A DNA stretch of 64,000 nt from Xanthomonas cucurbitae. GTDB taxonomy: Bacteria; Pseudomonadota; Gammaproteobacteria; Xanthomonadales; Xanthomonadaceae. Under the pieces are notes generated by a model. It saw only the letters and a list, made by a program, of their open reading frames with translations. It was not told the DNA's origin and did no database searches. The stretch covers positions 22,416 through 86,415 of the forward strand of contig NZ_MDED01000020.1 of the NCBI RefSeq assembly GCF_002939885.1, in the 5' to 3' direction. A program made the position numbers and the translations under genes. This document shows, piece after piece, positions 46,597 through 54,999 of this stretch (within the stretch, counting starts at the first letter, position 1; each line of letters opens with the position of its first letter).

Positions 46597-47400
46597 CTAC
46601 GGAATCTCGGCGCCTGCATCGGGAATCGCGACCGGCCGCCCACCCGGCGTCGGCTGGCTCAAGGCCTGCAGGATGCGCAAATCCTCCGCATCCAGCGTGC
46701 TGGCGCTGTTGCCGCGATAGTGATGATGGAACGCCCGCAGCGCGGCAGCGCGGTCGTCCACGCTGTAGCCCAGCAGTGCCAGAGCCTGCCAGGGGTCAAA
46801 GCCTGGCGGCGCGGGCGGGGCATCGGCGGCAGGCCAGCGGCCGAAGCCGGCCTCGGCCAGGCGCTTCCACGGAAACAGCGGGCCGGGATCGTTCTTGCGT
46901 GTCGGGGCCACATCTTCGTGACCGACGATCTGGGTGCGCGGAATGCGCAGCCGCGTGCACAGGTCGTCCAGCAGGACCAGCAAGCTGTCGATCTGCGCCG
47001 GCGCGAATGGCTCGCTGCCGTCGTTATCCAGCTCGATGCCGATCGAGGCCGAATTGATATCGGTGATGCTGCCCCAGCGGCCGGCGCCGCCGTGCCAGGC
47101 GCGCTGGTCGTCGGCGACCAGTTGATAGCGTTGCCCATCCTCGCCGATCAGGTAATGCGCGCTGACCCGTCCACCGGCGTTGCGCCCGCGCAGTGTGGCC
47201 AGACTCTGCTGCACCGACTGCTGGTCGGTGAAATGCAACACGATCAGGATCGGCCGCCGTGCATCGTAGTTGGGCGAGGGCACCCACTGCGCCAGCGGAT
47301 TGCGCTGGGGTGCGTGCGCGCAGGCCGCCAGCGACAGCACCAGCGCGCACACCGCTCCCCGTCGCCAGGCCGATGAGGACAGATGGAAGGTTGGCGACAC
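46597..47400 (-). CDS. N-acetylmuramoyl-L-alanine amidase lipoprotein (AmpD-type)
   Basis: I choose the GTG at 47400 because an AAGGAG site stands 7 bases before it and it begins a proper lipoprotein signal (RRGAVCALVLSLAAC with Cys27); starts further upstream lack both. The 267-residue protein has an Amidase_2 domain: zinc His in LIVLHFTDQQS, substrate region WHGGAGRWGSITDINSASIG, and HEDVAPTRKNDPGPLFPW with the last ligands and catalytic Lys. It cleaves the bond between MurNAc and the stem peptide. A C-terminal PG-binding-like helical region follows. Likely outer-membrane lipoprotein. Same strand as the dipeptidase, divergent from the NlpC/P60 gene. Confidence 0.93.
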   Translation of the reverse strand: MSPTFHLSSSAWRRGAVCALVLSLAACAHAPQRNPLAQWVPSPNYDARRPILIVLHFTDQQSVQQSLATLRGRNAGGRVSAHYLIGEDGQRYQLVADDQRAWHGGAGRWGSITDINSASIGIELDNDGSEPFAPAQIDSLLVLLDDLCTRLRIPRTQIVGHEDVAPTRKNDPGPLFPWKRLAEAGFGRWPAADAPPAPPGFDPWQALALLGYSVDDRAAALRAFHHHYRGNSASTLDAEDLRILQALSQPTPGGRPVAIPDAGAEIP

Positions 47401-47788
47401 CGGTGTTCTCCTTGCAGTGGGTACCCAGGCCTGCGCTGTCTTTGCCCAACGGGACTGCCATGGCCGGGCCATTATCCGCCGAGTTGTCGCCGACGCGGGC
47501 AATCGCGCGACGCGTGGCATGGGCACGGTTGGAGTGTGCACCTACCAGCGACGCATCCGTGGATCGCTTCACGTCGATGTATTGGGCGCAGCGGGTTGGC
47601 CAACCACCGGCTGCCGCCCACCTCCCGCCGCTGGCGCCCTGCGCACGCGCTAGGCCCCGCGTACACTGCCGATCATGGCCGAAACGACGGCTGTCGTCGT
47701 CAGCACTGCATCGCATAGGCACCTGCCGTATGGTTCGTTCGGATCTGCCCGCAATCGCCAGCCACCATTCCTTCGTTTAGAGCTTTCG
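47401..47788. other. Divergent intergenic region, amidase and NlpC/P60
   Basis: A 388-base gap that must carry promoters for both divergent peptidoglycan genes. I see no conserved RNA, strong hairpin or clear sigma70 promoter. The only firm site is the amidase ribosome-binding site at its left edge. Confidence 0.6.
47408..47413 (-). promoter_or_regulatory. RBS of the amidase gene
   Basis: AAGGAG on the minus strand, 7 bases from the GTG start at 47400; it fixes the start of the amidase. Confidence 0.8.
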
Positions 47789-49201
47789 ATGCCATCGACG
47801 CGCCGCCTGCTGCCATTGCTGTGGATTGCACTCGCCCTGCCTTGCGGCGCGGCGCCTTCGGCTGCCAGCGAGCCAGCCACCCAGGGCGCCCCCTTCGCCG
47901 TTGACGCGGCGCAGCTGACGCCGGAGTACTGGGTACAACGCAGTTTGCAGGCGCAGCAGCCACTGCTGGACACGGCGCAGATCGCAGCCTTCAACGCGCG
48001 GCTGCTGCGTGACGATGCCTCGATGCACGATCTGTCGCAGCTGCCCTCGGTCATGCCGGGCGCTGCAGTGCGCGCACGGATCCAGGCGTTGTCTGCGGCG
48101 CCCACGCGGGTGCTGTACGACGCGCAGGGGCGACCCATTACGGCGAGCCGCCTGGCCGAGCTACAGCGCGCATTGGCGCTGGATGCACTTCCTCCGCAGG
48201 TCGCCCCGCGCTTCGCGCTGGTGGTGCGGCGCGCGGCATTACGCACCTTTCCCACCACCCAACGCGTGTTCACCGATCCGCACGATCACGATATCGACCG
48301 CTTTCAGGAATCGGCACTCTACCCTGGCACGCCGGTGGCCGTGCTGCATACCAGCGCCGATGGCGCATGGCGGTTCGTGCTGGCGCCCAACTACGCGGCG
48401 TGGATTGCCGCCGCCCATGTCGCCGAGGGCAGCCGCCGCCAGGTGCTGGACTACGCACAGGCCGGCGCGCGCCTGGTGGTCACCGGCGCCCGCGTGCAGA
48501 CCGCGTACACCCCGGAGCTCCCCGCCGTCTCGGCGTTGCCGCTGGACATGGGCAGCAGCCTGCCGTTGCTGACCAACTGGCCGCCGCAACAACCGGTCAA
48601 CGGACAGTCGCCCGTCGCCGCCCACGTGGTGCAACTGCCGCTGCGCGGAACCGATGGCCGCCTGCAACTGGTGCCGGCGCTGGTGCCGCGTGGCGCCGAT
48701 GTCCGCATCGGTGCGTTGCCGGCCACCCCTGCGGTACTGCTCCGGCAGGCCTTCAAATTCCTGGGCGAGCGCTATGGTTGGGGCAACGATTACGATGCGC
48801 GCGATTGCAGCGGCTTCGTGCTGGATGTCTACCGCAGCCTCGGCATTGCGCTGCCGCGCAATACCGGCGATCAGGCGCGCAGCCCGGTGCTGCGCGCCGT
48901 TGCCTTCGCTGCGCACGCGCCACGAGCGCAGCGCCTGAAACAGCTGGCGCAACTGCGCATCGGCGACCTGATCCATCTCCCCGGCCACGTGATGCTGGTG
49001 ATCGGGCATGCGCACGGCAGCCCGTGGGTGATCCACGATGTGGCCGGTGCCAGCTACCGCGGCAGCGATGGCCGCGTGCAGCGTGCCGCGCTGAACGGTG
49101 TCTCGGTCACACCATTGCTGCCCTTGCTGGCCACCGATGGCAGCCCCTTTATCGACCACATCACGCGCATCCAGCGCGTCGCACCGATCGGTTCCCCATG
49201 A
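47789..49201 (+). CDS. SH3 and NlpC/P60 domain endopeptidase
   Basis: The ATG at 47789 (MPSTRRLLPLLWIALALPCG) gives 470 residues with a signal peptide. The middle has SH3b-like segments (AALRTFPTTQRVF, AVLHTSADGAWRFVLAPNYA). The C-terminal NlpC/P60 domain has the catalytic Cys in YDARDCSGFVLDVYRSLG, the His in HLPGHVMLVIGH and a third polar His in PWVIHDVAGASYRG. Its layout matches YkfC-type gamma-D-Glu-dipeptidases that cut stem peptides. It overlaps the epimerase gene by ATGA, a strong functional link to L-Ala-D-Glu breakdown. Confidence 0.92.
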   Translation: MPSTRRLLPLLWIALALPCGAAPSAASEPATQGAPFAVDAAQLTPEYWVQRSLQAQQPLLDTAQIAAFNARLLRDDASMHDLSQLPSVMPGAAVRARIQALSAAPTRVLYDAQGRPITASRLAELQRALALDALPPQVAPRFALVVRRAALRTFPTTQRVFTDPHDHDIDRFQESALYPGTPVAVLHTSADGAWRFVLAPNYAAWIAAAHVAEGSRRQVLDYAQAGARLVVTGARVQTAYTPELPAVSALPLDMGSSLPLLTNWPPQQPVNGQSPVAAHVVQLPLRGTDGRLQLVPALVPRGADVRIGALPATPAVLLRQAFKFLGERYGWGNDYDARDCSGFVLDVYRSLGIALPRNTGDQARSPVLRAVAFAAHAPRAQRLKQLAQLRIGDLIHLPGHVMLVIGHAHGSPWVIHDVAGASYRGSDGRVQRAALNGVSVTPLLPLLATDGSPFIDHITRIQRVAPIGSP

Positions 49202-50295
49202 AGATCACCGGCTTGCGTCTGGGCATGCTGCGCGTGCCACTGAACACCCCATTCAAAACGGCGCTGCGCACCGTGCAGGCGATCGAGGATGTGGTGGTGG
49301 TGCTGCACACCGACAGCGGCCATCTCGGGTATGGCGCCGCGCCGGCCACCGCAGCGATCACCGGCGATACGCACGGCAGCATCATCGCCGCGATCACCCA
49401 CTGCATCGGCCCGCGCCTGATCGGCCAGGAGGTGGCCGACCTCAATCGTCTCTGTGGGCTGGTCCAGCACGCGCTGGAGCGCAATACCAGCGCCAAGGCC
49501 GCCGTGGAGATTGCGCTGTACGACCTGTGGGCCCAGTCCTTCGGCGTGCCGCTCTACCAAGTGCTCGGCGGCGGCACGCCGCGCATCACCACCGACATCA
49601 CCATCAGTGCCGACAGCATCGAGGTCATGGTGGCGCACGCGCAGTCGGCATTGGCGCGCGGCTATGCGGCCTTGAAGATCAAGGTGGGCAAGGACAGCGC
49701 GTCGGATGTGGAACGCGTCATGGCGATCCATGCGGCAGTCGATGGGCGCGCAACGCTGCGCCTGGATGCCAACCAGGGCTGGACACCCAAACAGGCGGTA
49801 CGCAGCATGCGCAGGCTGGAAGACGCCGGCATCGTGCTGGAGTTGCTTGAGCAACCCGTCAAGGCTGCCGATATCGACGGGTTGGCCTTTGTCACCGCGC
49901 ATATCGATACCCCGGTGATGGCCGATGAAAGCGTGTTCTCCCCGCCACAGGTCATCGACCTGCTCCAGCGCCGCGCTGCCGACATCGTCAACATCAAGTT
50001 GATGAAGACCGGCGGGCTGTCCAACGCGATCCGCATCGCCGATATCGCCGCGCTGTACGGCGTGCCCTGCATGATCGGCTGCATGATCGAGTCCAGCGTC
50101 AGCGTGGCTGCCGCCGTGCATCTGGCGGTGGCCAAGGCCGACAGCATCACCCTGGCCGATCTGGATGCGCCGGCGTTGGGGCAGTTCGATCCCACCGAAG
50201 GAGGTGTGCATTTCGACCAGGCGCAGATCCAGATCGACGACGCGCCCGGCCTGGGCATCCGTCGTATCCGCGGCTTGGAACTGTTGCCGTCGTAG
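49198..50295 (+). CDS. L-Ala-D/L-Glu epimerase (enolase superfamily)
   Basis: A 365-residue muconate-lactonising-type enolase superfamily member. The two catalytic lysines are in ALKIKVGKD (KxK, about residue 162) and NIKLMKTGG; metal ligands are Asp in LRLDANQGW, Glu in LLEQPV and Asp in VMADESVFS. The signature fits dipeptide epimerases (YkfB/YcjG), which convert L-Ala-D-Glu from peptidoglycan to L-Ala-L-Glu that ordinary peptidases can use. Cytosolic. Coupled by ATGA to the upstream NlpC/P60 gene. Confidence 0.93.
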   Translation: MKITGLRLGMLRVPLNTPFKTALRTVQAIEDVVVVLHTDSGHLGYGAAPATAAITGDTHGSIIAAITHCIGPRLIGQEVADLNRLCGLVQHALERNTSAKAAVEIALYDLWAQSFGVPLYQVLGGGTPRITTDITISADSIEVMVAHAQSALARGYAALKIKVGKDSASDVERVMAIHAAVDGRATLRLDANQGWTPKQAVRSMRRLEDAGIVLELLEQPVKAADIDGLAFVTAHIDTPVMADESVFSPPQVIDLLQRRAADIVNIKLMKTGGLSNAIRIADIAALYGVPCMIGCMIESSVSVAAAVHLAVAKADSITLADLDAPALGQFDPTEGGVHFDQAQIQIDDAPGLGIRRIRGLELLPS

Positions 50296-50539
50296 CGGCA
50301 GCGATCAGCCAACCCGCCAGCAACCGCCACGCGTGACGGCAGACGGCGTGCGTCACTCCACTGACGCACGCATGCCGCGTGCGCCGCTGCTGCGAACATG
50401 CGCCACGGGCGCGCATTGCTGGGTACAGTAGCCATCGGCGAGCGATCCATGGCGCCACCGATGTCGCCGGGGCCGCGCTACGACTCGCAGCAAGCTGCCA
50501 GGCGTCCTCTCAGCTCACCCACTGCCTTGCGGAGACTGC

Positions 50540-51316
50540 ATGCGCCTGACCACCCTGTTGCAATCCATCCTGCTGATGACGCTGGCGCTGTGCAGCGGCG
50601 CTGTTGTCGCAGGTGCGCCGATGCAGGCGCTGCAGCAGGCGCGCGCGCTCGTCGTGGTCACCACCCCGGACTGGAACAGCACGCAGGCGCGGCTGCAGAC
50701 CTTCCAGCGTGTGGATGGCCGGTGGCAGCCGGCCGCCCCCGGATTCGCGGTGGCACTCGGCCGCAACGGCAGTGCCTGGGGCGACGGCCTGCACCCGGCG
50801 CAGCCGCAAGGCCCGCACAAACGCGAAGGCGACGGCCGCAGCCCGGCCGGGGTGTTCGCCATCGGCCCGGCCTTCGGCTACGCCACGCGCATCGACAGCG
50901 CCATGCCGTATCAGGCCATGACCGCCACCCATTACTGCATGGATGTGCCCGCCTCGCCGCTATACAACCGCATCGTCGATGCGGCGCAGGTGGGCGAAGC
51001 GGCGGTGGCCGGCTCCACCGAGCCGATGCGGCTGGACCTGCGCACCCAAGGCGACGGACGTTACCGCGAAGGCTTTGTCATCGCGCACAACCCTGATCGC
51101 ATCGCCGGGCGCGGCAGCTGCATCTTCGCGCACCTGTGGCGCAGCCCGGGCGAGGTCACCGCCGGCTGCACCGCGATGGATCCTGCGGACATGCAACGCC
51201 TGCTTGCGTGGTTGAAGCCGGCCGACCATCCGTTGTTCGTGCTGCTGCCGCGCGCCGACTATGCGCGCCTGCAATCGCAATGGCAGCTGCCGGCCCTGGA
51301 CGAGGCCGTACCATGA
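50540..51316 (+). CDS. L,D-transpeptidase-fold (YkuD) secreted protein
   Basis: A 258-residue protein with a signal peptide (RLTTLLQSILLMTLALCSGAVVA). The YkuD catalytic pattern is visible near the C-terminus: the His in FVIAHNPDRIAG, then CIFAHLWRSPGEVTAGCTAM with the catalytic Cys in the terminal S/T-x-GC-x-x-M context. Spacing fits the branch with an extra Cys and His before it. It could form or trim L,D cross-links or act as an L,D-carboxypeptidase. It overlaps the permease gene by ATGA and lies 244 bases after the epimerase gene. Confidence 0.88.
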   Translation: MRLTTLLQSILLMTLALCSGAVVAGAPMQALQQARALVVVTTPDWNSTQARLQTFQRVDGRWQPAAPGFAVALGRNGSAWGDGLHPAQPQGPHKREGDGRSPAGVFAIGPAFGYATRIDSAMPYQAMTATHYCMDVPASPLYNRIVDAAQVGEAAVAGSTEPMRLDLRTQGDGRYREGFVIAHNPDRIAGRGSCIFAHLWRSPGEVTAGCTAMDPADMQRLLAWLKPADHPLFVLLPRADYARLQSQWQLPALDEAVP

Positions 51317-52620
51317 CCACGCCCGCCCCCGCAGCCGATGCCACCGGCCTGGTGCGCGTCGTCAGCCGCTGGCAGATCGTCGGGCTATCGATCAACGATG
51401 TGATCGGCAGCGGCATCTATCTGTTGCCCGCCGCCACTGCCGCCCTGCTCGGCCCGATGAGCCTGTGGGCGGTGTTGCTGGCCGGCCTGGCGGTGGCCTT
51501 GCTGGTGTTGTGCTACGCGCAGGCGGCCAGCTATTTCGACACGCCGGGCGGCAGCTATCTGTATACGCGCGAGGCGTTCGGCCCATTCGTGGGATTCCAG
51601 ATCGGCTGGATGATCTGGCTCACCCGCATCAGCTCGGCCGCTGCGCTGAGCAATGGCCTGGCCGATGCGGTTGCGCGCTTCTGGCCAACCGCCTCCACCG
51701 ACACCTGGGCACGCCTGCTGGTGGTGGTCGGTGCGTTGGGTGTGCTCACCGCCATCAACGTGATCGGCGTGAAGTCGGCCGCACGCACCGGCATCGCCCT
51801 GGTGATCGGCAAGCTGGTGCCCTTGCTGTTGTTCGTGGCGATCGGACTGTTCTACGTGGATTGGTCGTGGGCCTTCGCCGGCAAGTCGCCGGACCTGCGC
51901 GACCTGGGCAATCTCGGTGAAGCGGCCTTGTTGCTGTTGTTCGCCTATGCGGGCTTCGAAAATATTCCCGCCGCCGCTGGCGAATACCGCAACCCACGTC
52001 GCGATGTGCCGTTCGCGCTCATCACCATGATCGTCACCGTGACCTTGATCTATGCCGCCGTGCAGGTGGTGGCACAGGGCACGCTGCCCAACCTGGCGGC
52101 ATCGCCCACGCCATTGGCCGATGCCGCCAGCGGCTTCGGTGGCGAAGCCCTGGCGCTGATCCTGACCGTGGGCGCCACCATTTCCATCCTGGGCACTACC
52201 AGCAACACGGTGATGCTGGGGCCACGCTTCCTGTTCGCACTGGCCAGGGACGGCTATGGCCCGGCATTCCTGGCCCGCGTGCATCCGCGCTTTCATACTC
52301 CCGCTGCGGCCGTGCTCACCCAGGGCGTGCTGTCGCTTGCGCTGGCCTTGTCTGGTTCGTTTACCCAGCTGGCCTTGCTGTCGATGGTGACGCGCCTGTT
52401 TGCCTATATCGGCACTGCGGCGGCCGTAATCGTGCTGGCGCGCCGCTATCGCCAACGCGCCGACGCCTTGCGCCTGCCGGGCGGCCCACTGATTCCGGTT
52501 GCCGCCGTGCTGTTGTCGCTGGGCCTGCTCGCCAGTGCCAGTTGGCAGAACCTGGCCGCCGCCGGTGTGGCCCTGCTAGTGGGCTGGGTGTTTTATCTGT
52601 TTCCACGCAAGCCGGCGTAA
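51313..52620 (+). CDS. APC family amino acid permease
   Basis: The ATG at 51313 overlaps the upstream stop (ATGA); 435 residues with 12 predicted membrane helices. The APC signature is in the first helix, GLSINDVIGSGIYLLPAATA, with a helical break GSG, and helix 6 carries LLLFAYAGFENIPAAAGEY. APC permeases import amino acids, polyamines or short amino compounds. Its place at the end of the peptidoglycan-peptide gene group suggests it moves an amino acid or dipeptide released there, but the substrate is inference. Confidence 0.9.
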   Translation: MTTPAPAADATGLVRVVSRWQIVGLSINDVIGSGIYLLPAATAALLGPMSLWAVLLAGLAVALLVLCYAQAASYFDTPGGSYLYTREAFGPFVGFQIGWMIWLTRISSAAALSNGLADAVARFWPTASTDTWARLLVVVGALGVLTAINVIGVKSAARTGIALVIGKLVPLLLFVAIGLFYVDWSWAFAGKSPDLRDLGNLGEAALLLLFAYAGFENIPAAAGEYRNPRRDVPFALITMIVTVTLIYAAVQVVAQGTLPNLAASPTPLADAASGFGGEALALILTVGATISILGTTSNTVMLGPRFLFALARDGYGPAFLARVHPRFHTPAAAVLTQGVLSLALALSGSFTQLALLSMVTRLFAYIGTAAAVIVLARRYRQRADALRLPGGPLIPVAAVLLSLGLLASASWQNLAAAGVALLVGWVFYLFPRKPA

Positions 52621-52753
52621 GTTTCGCAGCACACTCGTACAGCGCCATTATCGACCAGGCCCAGCGGCGTTGATTCGACCTTCACCTGGCGTGCCACGCC
52701 GTTAACACGGCGGCACCTAACGTCACCGTACATTCGAAACGACGGAGGCGTGC

Positions 52754-53086
52754 ATGAACGTGCCGTATCAGATTCCGGGCCGCGCACCGGACGAAGACCG
52801 CAGCCAGAACGTATCCACCTACTGGCGCGAACGTTTCACCGAAGAGCCGTACTACACCGATGGCGAACGCTACGAGGATTACGAAGGCGCCTATCTGGCC
52901 GGCCATGAAGCGCGCATCCGCGACAATGCGCGTGCGTACGACCAGGTGGAAGCAGAGCTGCATCGTGATTGGGAGGCCAATCGAGGCACGTCGTCACTGA
53001 GCTGGAGCAAGGCGCGTCACGCCGTCAAGCGTGCCTGGGAAAACGCAGCCGATTTCGTCAGCGGCGACCATCCGCCCAAGCGCTGA
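52754..53086 (+). CDS. Unrecognised hydrophilic protein
   Basis: A 110-residue protein with no signal peptide and no membrane segment. It is unusually rich in Tyr, Asp, Glu and Arg (FTEEPYYTDGERYEDYEG, AYLAGHEARIRDNARAYDQV) and its C-terminal half is helical and basic (SWSKARHAVKRAWENAADFV). I do not recognise the family; the composition is that of small soluble stress-type proteins of xanthomonads. A strong terminator ends it. Confidence 0.75.
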   Translation: MNVPYQIPGRAPDEDRSQNVSTYWRERFTEEPYYTDGERYEDYEGAYLAGHEARIRDNARAYDQVEAELHRDWEANRGTSSLSWSKARHAVKRAWENAADFVSGDHPPKR

Positions 53087-53121
53087 AACAACAACGCCAC
53101 CGTCGAGGTGGCGTTGTTGTT
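53087..53121. terminator. Bidirectional terminator, 15-bp stem
   Basis: AACAACAACGCCACC (53087-53101) and GGTGGCGTTGTTGTT (53107-53121) are exact reverse complements around GTCGA. It sits directly after the stop of the unrecognised gene and also serves the convergent YiaA/B-type gene. Confidence 0.9.
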
Positions 53122-53141
53122 GGCGCCTTGCACGTAGGCAG

Positions 53142-53576
53142 TCAGTCCAGCGGTGGCGGCACCGCATGCGTCCCATGCGCGGCGGCGGACCCCTGCATTG
53201 CATCGCGGGTGTTCTTCTGCACCGCGACCGCGCCGAATAGGCTCAGTGCGTAAGCCATTGCATAGAAGCCTTTTTCGCTCAGCAGCAAGGTGGCGTTGAA
53301 CAGGCCAATGGCCAGCAGGACCAGCGCGATGATTAGCGAGAACCAGCAGATCGCGTAGTACAGGCCAGTGACCGGAATGCCGTCGTCGCGGTCGCGCACG
53401 CTCTTCTGCAACGACACCGAGGCGAACAGGCCGAACAACAACAAGGTGAAGTAGTACCCCTTTTCATTGAGCAGCATCTGCGCATTCCACAAGCCGATCA
53501 GGTACGCCGCGCTGCCCAGCAGCAGGGCGGCCCAGGAGGCGGCGATGAAAGCGGGTGACGTTTTTTGCGTGGCCAT
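53142..53576 (-). CDS. YiaA/YiaB family inner membrane protein
   Basis: A 144-residue protein made of two similar units, each with two membrane helices. The repeated block is [20 protein letters not shown] followed by SLQKSVRD in the first unit, and [20 protein letters not shown] followed by AVQKNTRD in the second. This is the YiaA/YiaB two-helix domain. Members are small inner-membrane proteins of unknown function. A GGAAG site precedes the start. Confidence 0.9.
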   Translation of the reverse strand: MATQKTSPAFIAASWAALLLGSAAYLIGLWNAQMLLNEKGYYFTLLLFGLFASVSLQKSVRDRDDGIPVTGLYYAICWFSLIIALVLLAIGLFNATLLLSEKGFYAMAYALSLFGAVAVQKNTRDAMQGSAAAHGTHAVPPPLD

Positions 53577-53758
53577 GGAACTTCCTTTTCATGGTGATAT
53601 TTCAGATTGAAACAGCGATGTGAGACGCGTCCGCCTGGCGGAGAGTGACCTGCGACAAGTGCGGCCTCGGCAGCGTCGTGTAAGGTACTTGAAAACCCGA
53701 CGCGGGACACGTTGCGGGAGGGCTGCAGCGTGACCGTGCCCCACCCCTGGAGGACCTC

Positions 53759-54865
53759 ATGTCTGCCCGACGTCTGCTTGCCCTGGCCTGCTCGGCCACC
53801 CTGTTCACCACCGGCGCTGTCCTGGCGGCTCCCGCAGCGGCACCCGCCGCCGCCATTCCCAAGGCGCAATGGCCGTTCCAGGCCACCACCGTGGCCGATT
53901 TCGACGAACCCTGGGCAATGACCTTCCTGCCCGATGGCACGCTGCTGGTCAGCGAGAAGCGTGGCACCTTGATGCGGCTGGATCCCACGACCAAGCGCAA
54001 GAGCGCAGTGTCCGGCGTGCCGGCGGTTGCCTATGGTGGCCAGGGCGGCTTCGGTGACGTGCTGGCGCATCCGCAATTTGCGAAGAACGGCCTGGTCTAT
54101 CTGAGCTATGCCGAACCTGACCAGGGCGATACGCGGGGCGCGGCAGTCGCCCGCGCCAAGCTCACCCTGGACGCCAACGGCGGCGGCAGCTTGTCCGGGC
54201 TCAAGGTGATCTGGCGCCAGAGCCCCAAGGTGTCCGGCAATGGTCACTTCGGCCATCGGCTCGCATTCGACCCCAGCGGAAAACTGTGGATCACCTCCAG
54301 CGAACGGCAGAAGTTCGATCCCGCGCAGGACATGAAGGCCAATCTCGGCAAGTTGATCCGGCTCAACGACGATGGCAGCGTGCCAGCCGATAACCCGTTC
54401 GTTGCACAGGGCGGCGTGGCTGCGCAGGTGTGGTCGTTGGGACACCGCAACATCCTGGGTATTGCGTTCGATAGCCAGGGCCGGCTGTGGGAACACGAAA
54501 TGGGCCCGGCCGGTGGCGATGAGCTCAACCTGATCCAGCGCGGCGCCAACTACGGCTATCCGATCGTGTCCAACGGCGATCACTACGATGGCCGGCCGAT
54601 CCCGGACCACAACACCCGGCCCGAATTCGCTGCTCCCAAGATCAGCTGGACACCAGTAATTTCACCAGCCGGCTTTGTGATCTACAGCGGCAAGCAGTTC
54701 CCGGCGTGGCGCGGCAATGGCTTCATCGGCGGGCTGTCGTCGATGGCACTGGTGCAGGTCTCGCTTGGCGATCAGCCGCGCGAAGTGGCCCGCTACGACA
54801 TGGGGGCCCGCATCCGCGAAGTGGAGCAAGGCCCCGATGGCGCACTGTGGTTGCTCGAAGACTAG
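53759..54865 (+). CDS. PQQ-type sugar dehydrogenase, truncated by TAG
   Basis: A 368-residue secreted protein with a signal peptide ([20 protein letters not shown]) and a GGAGG ribosome-binding site. It belongs to the YliI/Gdh-B beta-propeller family of PQQ-dependent aldose dehydrogenases: [18 protein letters not shown] at the start, [20 protein letters not shown] with the catalytic His, and [19 protein letters not shown]. The frame stops at TAG 54863-54865 just after GALWLLED. The same frame continues for 23 codons (ASGSTGRLLKLTPKSKAAVE...) to a TGA at 54935, and these encode the conserved end of the family. The product thus lacks its last blade strand; activity is doubtful. Confidence 0.85.
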   Translation: MSARRLLALACSATLFTTGAVLAAPAAAPAAAIPKAQWPFQATTVADFDEPWAMTFLPDGTLLVSEKRGTLMRLDPTTKRKSAVSGVPAVAYGGQGGFGDVLAHPQFAKNGLVYLSYAEPDQGDTRGAAVARAKLTLDANGGGSLSGLKVIWRQSPKVSGNGHFGHRLAFDPSGKLWITSSERQKFDPAQDMKANLGKLIRLNDDGSVPADNPFVAQGGVAAQVWSLGHRNILGIAFDSQGRLWEHEMGPAGGDELNLIQRGANYGYPIVSNGDHYDGRPIPDHNTRPEFAAPKISWTPVISPAGFVIYSGKQFPAWRGNGFIGGLSSMALVQVSLGDQPREVARYDMGARIREVEQGPDGALWLLED

Positions 54866-54937
54866 GCCAGCGGCAGCACCGGGCGCCTGCTCAAGCTGAC
54901 CCCCAAGAGCAAGGCGGCGGTCGAAAACGGCGCCTGA
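54863..54937 (+). pseudogene. Detached C-terminus of the sugar dehydrogenase
   Basis: In-frame continuation after the TAG: codons 54866-54937 encode ASGSTGRLLKLTPKSKAAVE and three more residues before TGA. GRLLKLTP is the typical end of this family, so these codons were recently part of the gene. A single base change at the TAG would restore a 392-residue protein. Confidence 0.75.
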
Positions 54938-54960
54938 GTGCAGTGATGTAAAAGTGGCAA

Positions 54961-54994
54961 GCACTGCCTGCGCGCCCATCGGCGCAGGCAGTGC
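54961..54994. terminator. Bidirectional hairpin, dehydrogenase and bglX
   Basis: GCACTGCCTGCGC (54961-54973) and GCGCAGGCAGTGC (54982-54994), 13 perfect pairs, loop of 8 bases, between the two convergent genes. Confidence 0.85.
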
Positions 54995-54999
54995 GTGGT

